This document shows, piece by piece, positions 17,166 through 27,190 of a DNA stretch of 34,150 nucleotides; position 1 is the stretch's first letter; each line of letters begins with the position of its first letter. Below the pieces are notes generated by a model. It saw nothing but the letters and a program-made list of their open reading frames with translations, searched no databases and was not told the DNA's origin. A program made the translations under genes and the position numbers. Source of the stretch: Rhodocyclaceae bacterium (GTDB lineage: Bacteria > Pseudomonadota > Gammaproteobacteria > Burkholderiales > Rhodocyclaceae); the NCBI GenBank assembly GCA_020445745.1, contig JAGRGB010000165.1, positions 1 to 34,150 on the forward strand, in the 5' to 3' direction.

Positions 17166-18363
17166 TGCCTCCTACTCACTGCCCGATGCCCGGGGTCATT
17201 TCGGCCCCTACGGTGGCATCTTCGTCGCCGAAACCTTGATTCCGGCGCTCGACGAGCTCCGCCAGGCCTACGAGGCCTGCCGGCAGGATCCGGACTTCCG
17301 GGCGGAGTTCGAATACGAGCTCAAGCATTACGTGGGCCGGCCCAGCCCGGTCTATCACGCCGAACGCTGGTCGCGGGAACTGGGCGGTGCGCAGATCTAC
17401 CTGAAGCGCGAAGACCTCAACCATACCGGCGCCCACAAGGTGAACAACTGCATCGGCCAGGCCATGCTCGCGCGGCGGATGGGCAAGCCGCGGGTCATCG
17501 CCGAGACCGGTGCCGGCCAGCACGGCGTCGCCACCGCGACCGTCGCGGCGCGCTACGGCATGAAATGCGTCGTCTATATGGGCTCGGAGGACGTTCGTCG
17601 CCAGGCGGCCAACGTCTACCGGATGAAACTGCTCGGTGCCGAGGTGGTGCCGGTCGAATCCGGTTCCAGGACCCTCAAGGACGCCCTCAACGAGGCCATG
17701 CGCGACTGGGTGACGAACGTCGCCGACACGTTCTACATCATCGGTACGGTGGCCGGCCCCCATCCGTATCCGGCGATGGTGCGCGATTTCCAGTGCGTGA
17801 TCGGCCGCGAGTGCATCGAGCAGATGCCCGAACTGGCCGGCCGGCAACCCGACTACGTGATCGCATGCGTCGGCGGCGGCTCCAACGCGATGGGCATCTT
17901 CCATCCCTACATCCCGGATCCCGGCGTCCGCCTGGTCGGGGTCGAAGCGGCCGGCGACGGCCTCGCCAGCGGGCGCCATGCCGCTTCGCTGGCGGCGGGT
18001 ACGCCCGGTGTGCTGCATGGCAATCGCACCTACCTGCTGCAGAACGAAGACGGCCAGATCATCGAGACCCACTCGATCTCGGCCGGCCTCGACTACCCGG
18101 GCGTCGGTCCGGAGCATGCGTGGCTGAAGGACAGCGGCCGTGCCGAATACGTCGGCGTGACCGACGACGAGGCCCTGCAGGCGTTTCACGACCTGTGCCG
18201 CTTCGAGGGCATCATCCCGGCGCTGGAGTCGTCCCATGCCCTCGCCTACGCGAGCCGCCTCGCGCCGACGCTGGCGACCGACCGGATCCTGCTGGTCAAT
18301 CTTTCCGGGCGCGGCGACAAGGACATGCACACCGTCGCCGAGCGCTGCGGGATCCAATTCTAG
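17152..18363 (+). CDS. trpB: Tryptophan synthase beta subunit
   Basis: PLP enzyme that joins indole with serine to make tryptophan, forming an alpha2-beta2 complex with TrpA. It is 403 residues, with [20 protein letters not shown] near the start. The PLP lysine is K96 in HTGAHKVNN, the catalytic glutamate lies in [20 protein letters not shown], and the PLP phosphate loop is [12 protein letters not shown]. The ATG at 17152 has GGAG 6 bp upstream and overlaps the end of trpF; the ATG at 17158 is less well spaced. The sequence is of the standard TrpB1 type that works with TrpA. Confidence 0.97.
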   Translation: MQMADASYSLPDARGHFGPYGGIFVAETLIPALDELRQAYEACRQDPDFRAEFEYELKHYVGRPSPVYHAERWSRELGGAQIYLKREDLNHTGAHKVNNCIGQAMLARRMGKPRVIAETGAGQHGVATATVAARYGMKCVVYMGSEDVRRQAANVYRMKLLGAEVVPVESGSRTLKDALNEAMRDWVTNVADTFYIIGTVAGPHPYPAMVRDFQCVIGRECIEQMPELAGRQPDYVIACVGGGSNAMGIFHPYIPDPGVRLVGVEAAGDGLASGRHAASLAAGTPGVLHGNRTYLLQNEDGQIIETHSISAGLDYPGVGPEHAWLKDSGRAEYVGVTDDEALQAFHDLCRFEGIIPALESSHALAYASRLAPTLATDRILLVNLSGRGDKDMHTVAERCGIQF

Positions 18364-18376
18364 GGCGGCGCCGCCC
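18363..18376. repeat. 14-bp palindrome at the trpB stop codon
   Basis: GGGCGGCGCCGCCC is perfect and begins with the last base of the trpB TAG. It lies in the 38-bp trpB-trpA gap. It can form a compact hairpin with a minimal loop, perhaps slowing ribosomes or stabilising the mRNA; there is no T-run. Confidence 0.35.
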
Positions 18377-18401
18377 TCACTTCCGTTCGAGTGATTCGTC
18401 G

Positions 18402-19202
18402 ATGTCGAAGATCCAGGCAAGATTCGCCAGGCTGCAAGCCGAGGGCCGCAAGGCGCTGATTCCCTTCATAACCGCCGGCGATCCGTCGCCGCAGGCAACC
18501 CTGCCGCTGATGCGGGCGCTGGTCGATGGCGGCGCCGACATCATCGAACTGGGCGTGCCGTTCTCGGATCCGATGGCGGACGGTCCGACCATCCAGCGCG
18601 CTTCGGAGCGTGCCCTGGCGGCGGGCATGAGCCTGCGCCGGGTGCTGGAGATCGTCACCGAGTTTCGCCGCGCCGACGCCGAGACACCGGTCGTGCTGAT
18701 GGGCTATGCCAATCCGATCGAGGCGATGGGGATCGAGGCCTTCGTTGCCGGTGCTGCCGCGGCCGGCGTGGATGGCGTGCTGGTGGTCGACTACCCGCCG
18801 CAGGAGAGCGAGTCGTTCGCGACGGAGCTGAAGGCCGCGGCAATCGACCCGATCTACCTGCTGGCGCCGACCTCGTCGGAGCAGCGCATGCGCGAGGTCG
18901 GGCGCTGCGGCAGTGGCTACATCTACTACGTTTCGCTGACCGGGGTGACCGGCGCCGGCCACCTCGATCATGCCCAGGTGGCCGAGCGCATCCCGTCGAT
19001 CCGTGAGGCGGTCGGCATGCCGGTCGGTGTCGGATTCGGCATTCGCGATGCCGCCTCGGCAAAGCGTATCGGCCGGATCGCGGACGCCGTGGTGATCGGC
19101 AGCCGCATCATCGAAGAGATCGAAGGCGCCGGCGAGGAACGGGCGCCGACACGGGTGCGGGCGCTGATCGGAGAGATCCGCGAAGCGCTCGATTCGCTTT
19201 AA
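18402..19202 (+). CDS. trpA: Tryptophan synthase alpha subunit
   Basis: Cleaves indole-3-glycerol phosphate to indole, which is channelled to TrpB. From ATG 18402 the product is 266 residues, beginning [20 protein letters not shown]. The catalytic pair is E49 in [17 protein letters not shown] and D60 in the same block, exactly the E. coli numbering. The phosphate-binding [16 protein letters not shown] and [13 protein letters not shown] segments are present. It lies 38 bp after trpB and 11 bp before accD. The early tryptophan genes (trpE, G, D, C) are not in the window, as is usual where trpF-B-A is split off. Confidence 0.97.
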   Translation: MSKIQARFARLQAEGRKALIPFITAGDPSPQATLPLMRALVDGGADIIELGVPFSDPMADGPTIQRASERALAAGMSLRRVLEIVTEFRRADAETPVVLMGYANPIEAMGIEAFVAGAAAAGVDGVLVVDYPPQESESFATELKAAAIDPIYLLAPTSSEQRMREVGRCGSGYIYYVSLTGVTGAGHLDHAQVAERIPSIREAVGMPVGVGFGIRDAASAKRIGRIADAVVIGSRIIEEIEGAGEERAPTRVRALIGEIREALDSL

Positions 19203-19213
19203 GGGGAGACCGC

Positions 19214-20080
19214 ATGAGCTGGCTGAAGAAGCTGCTGCCGCCGAAGATCAATCGGGAGGCGTCGAGCAAGAAGTCGATACCGGAAGGCCTGTGGAGCAAA
19301 TGCGAGGCCTGCGAGGCGGTGCTCTACCGCTCCGATCTCGACGCCAATTGCTCGGTTTGTCCGAAGTGCGGACACCACCAGCGCATCCGCGCGCGGGCGC
19401 GCCTCGACGCGCTGCTCGACGCCGATGGGCGCAGCGAGATCGGCGGATCGGTGGTGCCGATGGACCCGCTCAAGTTCCGGGACTCGCGCAAGTACCCAGA
19501 CCGTCTGTCGGCGGCGGCGGCCGACACCGGAGAAGCCGACGCGATGGTCGTGATGCAGGGATCGATCGGCTCGGTGCCGGTCGTGGTGGCGTGTTTCGAA
19601 TTCGATTTCCTCGGCGGTTCGATGGGCTCCGTGGTCGGCGAGCGCTTCGTGCGAGGCGTCGAGACCGCCCTCGAACACAAGCTGCCCTTCATCTGCTTCA
19701 CCGCGACCGGCGGTGCGCGCATGCAGGAGGGGCTGTTCTCGCTGATGCAAATGGCCAAGACCACCGCCGCGCTGACCCGGCTGTCGGCCAGCAAGCTGCC
19801 GTTCATCACCGTGCTGACGGACCCGACGATGGGTGGCGTGTCGGCGAGCTTCGCCTTCATGGGCGACGTGGTGCTGGCCGAGCCGGGCGCGCTGATCGGC
19901 TTCGCCGGACCGCGGGTGATCGAGCAGACGGTTCGCGAAACTCTGCCCGAGGGCTTCCAGCGCTCCGAATTCCTGCTCGAGAAGGGCGCGATCGACATGA
20001 TCGTCGATCGCCGGGAACTGCCAGGGCGACTGGTTGCCCTGATCACGCTGCTGTCCCGGCAAGTTGCCGCAGCCGCCTGA
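19214..20080 (+). CDS. accD: Acetyl-CoA carboxylase carboxyltransferase beta subunit
   Basis: Beta half of the carboxyltransferase that makes malonyl-CoA for fatty acid synthesis, partnering with AccA. It has 288 residues (family 280-305) and begins [20 protein letters not shown]. The N-terminal zinc ribbon has cysteines C30, C33, C49 and C52 (CEAC and CPKC), with an additional cysteine at C46. The enoyl-CoA-hydratase-like core is recognisable by [38 protein letters not shown] and [25 protein letters not shown]-like oxyanion glycines are present. It starts 11 bp after trpA with GGGGAGA just before the ATG, and folC follows 13 bp later, the same accD-folC order as in E. coli. Confidence 0.97.
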   Translation: MSWLKKLLPPKINREASSKKSIPEGLWSKCEACEAVLYRSDLDANCSVCPKCGHHQRIRARARLDALLDADGRSEIGGSVVPMDPLKFRDSRKYPDRLSAAAADTGEADAMVVMQGSIGSVPVVVACFEFDFLGGSMGSVVGERFVRGVETALEHKLPFICFTATGGARMQEGLFSLMQMAKTTAALTRLSASKLPFITVLTDPTMGGVSASFAFMGDVVLAEPGALIGFAGPRVIEQTVRETLPEGFQRSEFLLEKGAIDMIVDRRELPGRLVALITLLSRQVAAAA

Positions 20081-20093
20081 CGGCGCTTGCCGG

Positions 20094-21371
20094 ATGCAAT
20101 TGCCCGAAACCCTGGAGGGCTGGCTGGCGCTGCTCGAGGCGCGCCACGGGCAGGCCGTGCGACTGGGGCTGGAGCGGGTCGCCGGGGTCGCCGAGCGGGT
20201 CGAGCTGAGACCGGACTGCCCGGTGATCGTGGTCGGCGGCACCAATGGCAAGGGTTCGACCTGCGCGATGCTGGAGTCCATCTTCCAGGCCGCGGGTTAC
20301 GCCGTCGGCCTGTACTCGTCTCCCCATCTGTTGCGCTACAACGAGCGTGTCCGCATCGATGGCCGCGAGGCCGACGACGACGCGCTGGTACGGGCGATGG
20401 AAAAGGTCGAGATCGCCCGCCGGGACACCCCTCTGACCTACTTCGAACATGGCACCTTGGCCGCGCTTGCGGTTTTTCGCGAGGCGGCACCGGACGTGGT
20501 GATCCTCGAAGTCGGTCTCGGCGGCCGCCTCGATGCGGTCAACCTGATCGACTCCGACTGTGCGATCGTCACCAGCATCGCGCTCGATCATACCGACCTT
20601 CTCGGTCACGACCGCGAGGCCATCGGCTTCGAGAAGGCCGGCATCTTGCGCGCAGGCAGGCCGGCCATCTGTGCGGATCCCGAGCCGCCGCAGACGCTGG
20701 TCGCGAGGGCTGGCGAGATCGGTGCCCGGCTGCTGGTCAGCGGCCGCGATTTCGGCTTCCGTGGTGATCGCCAGCAGTGGGCGTTCTGGGGACGAGGCGG
20801 CGAATTGCGGCGTGGCGGACTGGCGTTCCCGTCCCTGCGCGGCGCCAATCAGCTGCTCAACGCCGCCGCCGCGCTGGCGGCGATCGACGAGATGCGGGAC
20901 CTGCTGCCGGTGCCGATGCAGGCGGTGCGCGAAGGCCTGATGCTGGTCGAGCTGCCCGGGCGCTTCCAGATCCTGCCGGGACGGCCGACCGTGGTGCTGG
21001 ACGTCGCCCACAATGTCCAGGCGGTCGGCGTGCTCGCCGAGAATCTCTCGAACATGGGCTATGCTCCCGAGACCTGGGCGGTCTTCTCGATGCTCTCCGA
21101 CAAGGACATCGAGGGGGCGGTGGCCCGGCTTCGCGCCCGCGTCGACCACTGGCTGGTGGCGGGCCTCGGGGGCCCCCGCGGGCTGCCCGCCGAGACGCTC
21201 GCGCAGCGCGTCCGTGAAATCGCCGGGGCAACGGACGTAAGGGCGTTCGACCATCCCGAAGAGGCCTTTGCGGCGGCCCGCGAGGGTGCCGGCGAGGATG
21301 ATAGAATCGTCGTCTTCGGCTCGTTCCTGACCGTTGCAGCGGTGCTGCCGGTGGCGCGGGCCTCGCGCTGA
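20094..21371 (+). CDS. folC: Bifunctional dihydrofolate/folylpolyglutamate synthase
   Basis: ATP-dependent Mur-ligase-family enzyme that adds glutamate to dihydropteroate and then extends the polyglutamate tail. From ATG 20094 it is 425 residues and starts MQLPETLEGWLALLEARHG, a typical FolC beginning. The P-loop is VVGGTNGKGSTCAMLESIF at about residues 44-62, and SPHLLRYNERVRIDG, LEVGLGGRLDAVN and LDHTDLLG are signature blocks. VLDVAHNVQAVGVLAENL belongs to the C-terminal domain. A start at 20064 inside accD would add ten residues with no family support. It lies in the conserved accD-folC-dedD-cvpA-purF order. Confidence 0.95.
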   Translation: MQLPETLEGWLALLEARHGQAVRLGLERVAGVAERVELRPDCPVIVVGGTNGKGSTCAMLESIFQAAGYAVGLYSSPHLLRYNERVRIDGREADDDALVRAMEKVEIARRDTPLTYFEHGTLAALAVFREAAPDVVILEVGLGGRLDAVNLIDSDCAIVTSIALDHTDLLGHDREAIGFEKAGILRAGRPAICADPEPPQTLVARAGEIGARLLVSGRDFGFRGDRQQWAFWGRGGELRRGGLAFPSLRGANQLLNAAAALAAIDEMRDLLPVPMQAVREGLMLVELPGRFQILPGRPTVVLDVAHNVQAVGVLAENLSNMGYAPETWAVFSMLSDKDIEGAVARLRARVDHWLVAGLGGPRGLPAETLAQRVREIAGATDVRAFDHPEEAFAAAREGAGEDDRIVVFGSFLTVAAVLPVARASR

Positions 21372-21381
21372 CTGGGTTGTG

Positions 21382-22071
21382 ATGGCGGACGACGAGAAGC
21401 AGATCGAAATCAAGAAGCGCGCCCGCCGACGCTTGGTGGGTGCCGCCGCCCTGGCACTGCTCGCGGTGGTCGTGTTGCCGATGGTCATGGACAGCGAGCC
21501 GCGCCTGCCGGCGCAGGACATCCAGGTTCGCATTCCGCCCCAGACGGGCAGCAATTCGATGGCCAGTCAGATCGAACCGAGGCTGCCGGTCCGGCCTTCG
21601 GCGCAGCCGTCGTCGGCGCCGCCTGGGCCCGCAGCCAAGGCGCCCGCAGATGTGCCCGAGTCGGCCGGCGCGGATGCGCCGCAGGCGGCGGCCAGCGCGC
21701 CGGTCGCGCCGGCGCCTAAGCCTGCGGCCGAAAGGGGAGAAAGCGGCCGTGCGACGGAGGCAGCCGGCGCGCCGCAGCCGGCGGTCGTCGACGAGGCCGC
21801 CCGGGCGGCCGCGATTCTTGCCGGCGGCGCCGCGGACGGCGTGCCGCCGGTGCGCCGCTTCGTGGTCCAGGTCGGTGCCTACCGCGATCGTGGCAATGCG
21901 ACGAACCTGCAGGGAAAGCTCAAGGCCGACGGTTTCTCGGCCTTCACCGAGCGCAGCGGCGACAAGACGCGGGTGCGCATCGGTCCGTTCGACGATCGCG
22001 CCGATGCCGAGTCGGTGCTGGCGCGGGTCCGTCGCATGGGCCTGGGTGGCAGCGTGCTGCCGTTGAACTGA
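21382..22071 (+). CDS. SPOR-domain inner-membrane protein (DedD-like)
   Basis: Bitopic cell-division-type protein of 229 residues. After a charged cytoplasmic tail (MADDEKQIEIKKRARRRLV) a single membrane helix AALALLAVVVLPMVMDSEP follows, then a long Pro/Ala-rich periplasmic linker to about residue 150, and a C-terminal SPOR domain (RFVVQVGAYRDRGNATNLQ, then TRVRIGPFDDRADAESVLAR). SPOR domains bind denuded septal peptidoglycan glycan strands. The position between folC and cvpA is that of E. coli dedD, which supports the name; the sequence outside the SPOR domain is not conserved enough to be certain. Confidence 0.9.
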   Translation: MADDEKQIEIKKRARRRLVGAAALALLAVVVLPMVMDSEPRLPAQDIQVRIPPQTGSNSMASQIEPRLPVRPSAQPSSAPPGPAAKAPADVPESAGADAPQAAASAPVAPAPKPAAERGESGRATEAAGAPQPAVVDEAARAAAILAGGAADGVPPVRRFVVQVGAYRDRGNATNLQGKLKADGFSAFTERSGDKTRVRIGPFDDRADAESVLARVRRMGLGGSVLPLN

Positions 22072-22075
22072 CGCC

Positions 22076-22564
22076 GTGACACCTTTCGATATCGCTGTCG
22101 TCCTGCTTTTCGTAGTATGTGCGGTGCTGGGCTTCTGGCGCGGCCTGGTGTCCGAGGTGCTGGCGCTGGCCGCATGGGGGCTGGCGGTGGTGCTCGCGGT
22201 GGTGTTTTCGGGGCGGCTGGCGCAGTCGATGGTGTTCGTCGATGGGCCGTTGCTGCGGCAGGCAATCGCCTTCGTCGCGATCGTGGTCGTGACCCTGCTG
22301 GCCGGTGGCGCAATCCGCTGGGTCATGAGAGAGTTGCTGAAGGCCGTCGGGCTGCGTGTCGCCGACCGGGTGCTCGGTGCCGGTTTCGGCTTGGTCAAGG
22401 GCCTGGTGATCGCGATGCTGGTGGTGCTGTTCGGCGGACTGACCGGCATTTCCCAGGCGGCCTGGTGGCGTGAGGCAGCGCTGACGCCGCCGCTGCAGGC
22501 TGCAGTGCTGGCGGCGCGGCCCTGGCTGCCGGAGGCAGTGGCAAAACGTGTTCGTTTCGATTAG
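22076..22564 (+). CDS. cvpA: CvpA-family membrane protein
   Basis: Small inner-membrane protein of 162 residues whose E. coli relative is needed for colicin V production; its molecular role is not known. The GTG at 22076 gives [20 protein letters not shown], then [15 protein letters not shown], the typical CvpA opening. Four hydrophobic segments are visible, with the family motif [20 protein letters not shown] near the third. It starts 4 bp after the SPOR gene and 11 bp before purF, in the same order as in E. coli. Confidence 0.93.
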   Translation: MTPFDIAVVLLFVVCAVLGFWRGLVSEVLALAAWGLAVVLAVVFSGRLAQSMVFVDGPLLRQAIAFVAIVVVTLLAGGAIRWVMRELLKAVGLRVADRVLGAGFGLVKGLVIAMLVVLFGGLTGISQAAWWREAALTPPLQAAVLAARPWLPEAVAKRVRFD

Positions 22565-22575
22565 GTAGTGATGTC

Positions 22576-24114
22576 ATGTGCGGGATTCTCGGGGTCGTAG
22601 CGACCACGCCGGTCAATCAGCTTCTCTACGACGGACTGCTGGTGCTCCAGCACCGTGGCCAGGACGCGGCCGGTATCGCGACCGCAGAAGGGGGGCGATT
22701 CCACATGCACAAGGGGCCCGGCCTGGTTCGGGACGCCTTTCGGACCCGCAACATGCGCAACCTGTCGGGCAACTGGGGCATTGGTCACGTGCGCTATCCG
22801 ACTGCCGGTTCGGCCTACAATCCGTCCGAAGCGCAGCCCTTCTACGTCAATTCGCCGTTCGGCCTGATGCTTGCCCACAACGGCAATCTGACCAATTCGG
22901 AGGCGCTCAAGCGCGAGATGTTCCTGTCCGATCTGCGCCACATCAACACCAACTCGGACTCCGAGGTCCTGTTGAACGTGCTGGCGCACGAGCTCCAGGA
23001 GGCCACCGATCGCTACCGTCTCGACGAGGATGCGATCTTCCGGGCCGTCGCCGGGGTCCATCGCCGCTGCCGCGGTGCTTACGCGGCGGTGGTGATGATC
23101 GCCGGCTACGGCCTGCTCGCGTTCCGCGACCCGTACGGTATCCGGCCGCTGGTGATCGGCCGCAATTCGGCCATGGGCGGGACGGAGTGGATGGTCGCCT
23201 CCGAGAGCGTCGCGATCGACGTGCTCGGCTTCGATCTGGTGCGCGACGTGGCGCCGGGCGAAGCGGTGCTGATCGACACCCAGGGCAATTTCGCGAGCCG
23301 ACAGTGCGCCGAACAGACGACCCAGGCGCCGTGCATGTTCGAGTACGTCTACCTGGCGCGCCCGGATTCGCTGATGGACGGCATCTCGGTCTACGACTCC
23401 CGGGTCAAGATGGGCGAATATCTCGCGGCAAAATTCCGCCGCTCGTTGCCCAACGTCCATCCGGACGTCGTCATCCCGATTCCCGATTCTAGCCGACCGG
23501 CGGCGATGCAGATGGCGCACTGCCTGGGCATTCCCTACTCGGAGGGGTTTGTCAAGAACCGCTACATCGGGCGCACCTTCATCATGCCCGGCCAGGCGGT
23601 TCGGCGGCGTTCCGTGCGCCAGAAGCTGAACGCGATCCACCAGGAATTCCGCGGCAAGGACGTGCTGCTGGTCGACGATTCGATCGTTCGCGGGACCACC
23701 AGCAAGGAGATCGTCTGCATGGCCCGCGAGGCGGGTGCGAACAAGGTGTACCTCGCGTCCGCGGCGCCACCGGTGCGCTTTGCCAACGTCTACGGCATCG
23801 ACATGCCGACCCAGGAAGAACTCATCGGCGCCAATCGCACCGAAGAGGAGATCAACCAGGTGGTCGGCGCCGACGGCCTGATCTACCAGGACCTCGAGGA
23901 TCTGAAGGCGGCGGTGCGTTCGATCAATCCAGCGATCAACTTCTTCGAGACCTCCTGTTTCGACGGTTGCTACGTCACTGGTGACATCACCGCCGAGTAT
24001 CTTTCCGGGGTTGCCAGCAAGCGCGGGCAACCGGCGGGCGCCATCGACGACCCCGATGGCGACGGCGGTGGCCAGCTCGACCTCAACCTGGTGTCCACGG
24101 AACAGGAGCACTGA
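22576..24114 (+). CDS. purF: Amidophosphoribosyltransferase
   Basis: First committed step of purine synthesis: PRPP plus glutamine to phosphoribosylamine. It is 512 residues (E. coli 505) and begins [20 protein letters not shown], with C2 becoming the N-terminal nucleophile after Met removal. The glutaminase domain shows [12 protein letters not shown] and [10 protein letters not shown], and the phosphoribosyltransferase domain carries the PRPP loop [34 protein letters not shown] is also conserved. The C-terminal 40 residues are low in similarity and slightly extended. The lack of the cysteine cluster of Bacillus-type PurF makes it the E. coli type. Confidence 0.97.
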   Translation: MCGILGVVATTPVNQLLYDGLLVLQHRGQDAAGIATAEGGRFHMHKGPGLVRDAFRTRNMRNLSGNWGIGHVRYPTAGSAYNPSEAQPFYVNSPFGLMLAHNGNLTNSEALKREMFLSDLRHINTNSDSEVLLNVLAHELQEATDRYRLDEDAIFRAVAGVHRRCRGAYAAVVMIAGYGLLAFRDPYGIRPLVIGRNSAMGGTEWMVASESVAIDVLGFDLVRDVAPGEAVLIDTQGNFASRQCAEQTTQAPCMFEYVYLARPDSLMDGISVYDSRVKMGEYLAAKFRRSLPNVHPDVVIPIPDSSRPAAMQMAHCLGIPYSEGFVKNRYIGRTFIMPGQAVRRRSVRQKLNAIHQEFRGKDVLLVDDSIVRGTTSKEIVCMAREAGANKVYLASAAPPVRFANVYGIDMPTQEELIGANRTEEEINQVVGADGLIYQDLEDLKAAVRSINPAINFFETSCFDGCYVTGDITAEYLSGVASKRGQPAGAIDDPDGDGGGQLDLNLVSTEQEH

Positions 24115-24144
24115 GCGGCCCCGGGGCCGGAGCATTTCACGACC

Positions 24145-25317
24145 ATGCAGCGATACGACAACGACACACTGGCGGTGCGCGCCGGCACCGAGCGCAGCCA
24201 GTTCAACGAGCACAGCGAGGCCATCTTCCTGACCTCGAGCTTCGTCTTCGAGTCCGCCGCCCAGGCGGCGGCGCGCTTCTCCGGCGAGGAGGCGGGCAAC
24301 GTCTACTCTCGGTTCACCAATCCGACGGTGACCGCGATGCAGCAGCGGCTGGCAGCGATGGAGGGCGGTGACGCGTGCATCGCGACCGCCTCCGGCATGT
24401 CGGCAATCCTAGCCACCGTGATGGCGTTGATGAACGCCGGCGAGCACGTGGTGGCCTCCCGGGGGCTGTTCGGGGCGACCCAGCAGTTGTTCGGCAACCT
24501 GCTGCCACGCTTCGGCATCACCACCGATTTCGTGCCGGCCAGTGACCTGGCGGCCTACGATGCGGCGATCCGGCCGGAAACCCGGATGATCTTCGTCGAG
24601 ACACCGTCGAATCCGCTGACCGAGCTCGTGGATCTCAAGTCGCTCGCCGAAATCGCCCACCAGCGGGGCGTCAAGCTGGTGGTCGACAACTGTTTCTGCA
24701 CGCCGGCCTTGCAGCGCCCATTGGATCTGGGTGCCGATCTGGTGGTGCACTCGGCGACCAAGTACCTCGACGGCCAGGGCCGGGTGATCGCCGGTGCCGT
24801 GGTCGGGTCGGCGGGCGACATCGAGGAGGTTTTCAAGTTCCTGCGCACGGCCGGCCCGTCGCTGTCACCGTTCAACGCCTGGATCGTCCTGAAGGGCCTC
24901 GAGACGCTGCGCATCCGCATGGACGCCCAGTGTGCGGCGGCGGCGGATCTCGCCGTCTGGCTGGAGGGTCACGAGCGGGTCGCCCGGGTGTTCTATCCGG
25001 GCCTGCCTTCTCATCCGCAGCATCGGCTGGCGCTGCGGCAGCAGAAATCGGGTGGCGCGATCGTCAGCTTCGAGGTGGTCGGCGAGCGCGAACAGGCGTG
25101 GCGGGTGGTCGATCACTGCCGCCTGCTGTCGATCACCGCGAATCTCGGCGATACCCGCACGACGATCACCCATCCGGCATCCACCACCCATCACCGCATC
25201 GGCCCGGAGGCGCGCAAGGAGGCCGGCATCGGTGACGGATTGCTGCGGGTCGCGGTCGGGCTCGAGGCGATCGAGGACGTCAAGGAAGATCTGGCGCGGG
25301 GGCTGGCGCTGATCTGA
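24145..25317 (+). CDS. metZ: O-succinylhomoserine sulfhydrylase
   Basis: PLP enzyme that makes homocysteine directly from O-succinylhomoserine and sulfide. It is 390 residues of the Cys/Met-metabolism PLP family. Visible are YSRFTNPTVTAMQQRLAAME, the substrate/PLP stacking region ASGMSAILATVMALM, FVETPSNPLTELVDL, the cofactor aspartate in VVDNCFCTPALQRPL, and the PLP lysine K206 in HSATKYLDGQGRVIAG. ITHPASTTHHRI lies near the C-terminus. The order purF-metZ is the same as in Pseudomonas, which favours MetZ over MetB, MetY or MetC paralogs. It lies 30 bp after purF and ends the plus-strand block, converging on lpxH. Confidence 0.93.
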   Translation: MQRYDNDTLAVRAGTERSQFNEHSEAIFLTSSFVFESAAQAAARFSGEEAGNVYSRFTNPTVTAMQQRLAAMEGGDACIATASGMSAILATVMALMNAGEHVVASRGLFGATQQLFGNLLPRFGITTDFVPASDLAAYDAAIRPETRMIFVETPSNPLTELVDLKSLAEIAHQRGVKLVVDNCFCTPALQRPLDLGADLVVHSATKYLDGQGRVIAGAVVGSAGDIEEVFKFLRTAGPSLSPFNAWIVLKGLETLRIRMDAQCAAAADLAVWLEGHERVARVFYPGLPSHPQHRLALRQQKSGGAIVSFEVVGEREQAWRVVDHCRLLSITANLGDTRTTITHPASTTHHRIGPEARKEAGIGDGLLRVAVGLEAIEDVKEDLARGLALI

Positions 25318-25333
25318 TCGGGCCGGCGGACGC

Positions 25334-26077
25334 TCAGCCGGCGTGGGCGGTCGCGCTGCCGTCCTGCCAGGCCAGGAATTCGGCCCGATCATGCCAGTCG
25401 GCGAGGACCCAGCGCGTCACCTCGTGACCGGCAACGACATGGCTATGGCGGGCCGGCCGATGGGTGTGGCCGTGGATCAGCACGCTGCATCCGGCTGCCG
25501 CGATCGCCGACTCGATCGCCGTGGGGGCCGCGTCCATGATCGCCTCGGCCTTGCCGGCCGTCGCCTGCCGGCTCTGCTCGCGGGCCTGCTCCGCCAGCCG
25601 TCGGCGTTCGGGCAGGGGCTGAGCCAGGAAGCCGCGCTGCCAAGCGGGATCACGAAGCTGGGCACGCACGGCCTGGTAGGGCAGGTCGTCCACACACAGG
25701 CTGTCACCATGCATCAGCAGCAGCCGATCGCTGCCGCAATGGAGCAGGCACGGATCGGCGAGCAGTGACAGGCCGGCGCGTCCCGCGAAGTGCTGGCCGA
25801 GCAGGAAGTCCCGATTGCCCGCCATGAACCAGTTGACCACACCACGGCCACGCAGCCTGGCCAGCGCGGCCGCGACCGCGGCCGCGAGCGGCCGGTCGTC
25901 GTCGTCGCCGATCCAGTATTCGAACAGGTCGCCGAGGATGAACAACTGCCCGCAGTCCCGCGCTTCGCCATCGAGAAACGCGACGAAGGCCTGCGTCCTG
26001 CGCGGCTGCGACTCGCACAGGTGAAGGTCGGAAATGAACAGCAGGCGCTCGCCGGTCCCGACCTCCAGGTGCCGCAT
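25334..26077 (-). CDS. lpxH: UDP-2,3-diacylglucosamine diphosphatase
   Basis: Hydrolyses UDP-2,3-diacylglucosamine to lipid X, the fourth step of lipid A synthesis, at the inner membrane. It is 247 residues (family about 240). The calcineurin-like metal motifs are complete: D17 and H19 in FISDLHLCES, ILGDLFEYWIGDD, GNRDFLLG, MHGDSLC and IHGHTHRPARH. Its start shares a base with the ppiB stop (TGATG), so the two are translationally coupled. It converges on metZ, with only 16 bp between the stop codons, where a GCCGGC inverted repeat is the only feature I see. Confidence 0.96.
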   Translation of the reverse strand: MRHLEVGTGERLLFISDLHLCESQPRRTQAFVAFLDGEARDCGQLFILGDLFEYWIGDDDDRPLAAAVAAALARLRGRGVVNWFMAGNRDFLLGQHFAGRAGLSLLADPCLLHCGSDRLLLMHGDSLCVDDLPYQAVRAQLRDPAWQRGFLAQPLPERRRLAEQAREQSRQATAGKAEAIMDAAPTAIESAIAAAGCSVLIHGHTHRPARHSHVVAGHEVTRWVLADWHDRAEFLAWQDGSATAHAG

Positions 26078-26565
26078 CAGACCACTTCGGCCTTCACGAT
26101 CACCACGTCCTCGACCGGGACGTCGGCGTGGAAGCCGCGGCTGCCGGTCCTCGCAGCCTCGATCTTGTCGATCACGTCGATGCCCTCGCTCACCTTGCCG
26201 AACACCGCGTAGCCCCAGCCGTCCTGGCCCGGGTGGTCGAGGAAGCCATTGTCGGCGACGTTGATGAAGAACTGTGCGGTGGCCGAGTGCGGCGCATTGG
26301 TCCGGGCCATGGCGATGGTGCCGCGCTGGTTCTTCAGGCCGTTGGCGGCCTCGTTCTGGATCGGGTCGGCGGTGGGCTTCTGCTTCATCCCCGGCTCGAA
26401 GCCGCCCCCCTGGATCATGAAGCCACGGATCACACGGTGGAAGACCGTGTTGTCGTAATGGCCGGCCTCGACGTAGGCGAGGAAGTTGCGGACCGACTCC
26501 GGTGCGCGCTCGGCGTCGAGTTCGATGGTGATTTCGCCGTGATTGGTGTGCAGCTTGACTGCCAT
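26077..26565 (-). CDS. ppiB: Cytoplasmic cyclophilin-type peptidyl-prolyl isomerase
   Basis: Proline isomerase of 162 residues (E. coli PpiB is 164) without a signal peptide. It begins [20 protein letters not shown]. The active-site segments [39 protein letters not shown] and [20 protein letters not shown] are intact, including the catalytic arginine of FHRVI and the aromatic residues of the proline pocket. It is coupled to lpxH downstream and preceded by a close periplasmic paralog 22 bp upstream, an arrangement pointing to tandem duplication. Confidence 0.95.
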   Translation of the reverse strand: MAVKLHTNHGEITIELDAERAPESVRNFLAYVEAGHYDNTVFHRVIRGFMIQGGGFEPGMKQKPTADPIQNEAANGLKNQRGTIAMARTNAPHSATAQFFINVADNGFLDHPGQDGWGYAVFGKVSEGIDVIDKIEAARTGSRGFHADVPVEDVVIVKAEVV

Positions 26566-26587
26566 GGGCTCTCCGCGGGGGTGGGGT

Positions 26588-27160
26588 TCACTTCGACGAC
26601 GGGGCGCCGTCCAGGATACGCGCCGATTCGATCACGACCGGCTCGGCAGGTACGTCGCGATAATACCCCACGGTGGTGGTGGGGACCTCGCCGATCTGGC
26701 GCACCACGTCCATGCCCGCCGTGACCTCGCCGAACACCGCGTAGCCCCAGCCGTCCGGCGACGGATAATCGAGCGAGGCGTTGTCCACCAGATTGATGAA
26801 GAACTGCGCGGTGGCGGAATGGGGGTTGCTCGTGCGCGCCATGGCGATCGCCCCGGCCTTGTTCTTGAGGCCGTTCTTGGCCTCGTTGCGGATCGGCGAA
26901 CCTACCTGCTTCTGCTTCATCTGGCGGTCGAATCCGCCGCCCTGGATCATGAAGCTGCCGATGACGCGGTGGAAGATCGTGCCGTCGTAGTGGCCCGAGC
27001 GGACGTACGAGAGGAAGTTGCCGACGCTCTCCGGCGCCTTGGCCGGGTAGAGTTCCAGCGTGATCCGTCCGGCGCTGGTTTCGAGTTCCACCGTCGGGTT
27101 GGCGGCCCATGCGCCGATCGTCAGGCAGGCCGCGGCGAAGGCGGCGAGAAGTTTGATCAT
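26588..27160 (-). CDS. Periplasmic cyclophilin-type peptidyl-prolyl isomerase
   Basis: Exported cyclophilin of 190 residues. The signal peptide [19 protein letters not shown] ends near residue 20, then [20 protein letters not shown] begins the fold. Active-site blocks [39 protein letters not shown] and [17 protein letters not shown] are nearly identical to the cytoplasmic copy next door. It corresponds to E. coli PpiA in role, assisting folding of envelope proteins, but its domain is closer to the adjacent PpiB, so I leave the symbol open. It follows the L,D-transpeptidase gene by 30 bp. Confidence 0.93.
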   Translation of the reverse strand: MIKLLAAFAAACLTIGAWAANPTVELETSAGRITLELYPAKAPESVGNFLSYVRSGHYDGTIFHRVIGSFMIQGGGFDRQMKQKQVGSPIRNEAKNGLKNKAGAIAMARTSNPHSATAQFFINLVDNASLDYPSPDGWGYAVFGEVTAGMDVVRQIGEVPTTTVGYYRDVPAEPVVIESARILDGAPSSK

Positions 27161-27190
27161 GATGTCGATTCCTGGTTGTGGCCGGCGCCC

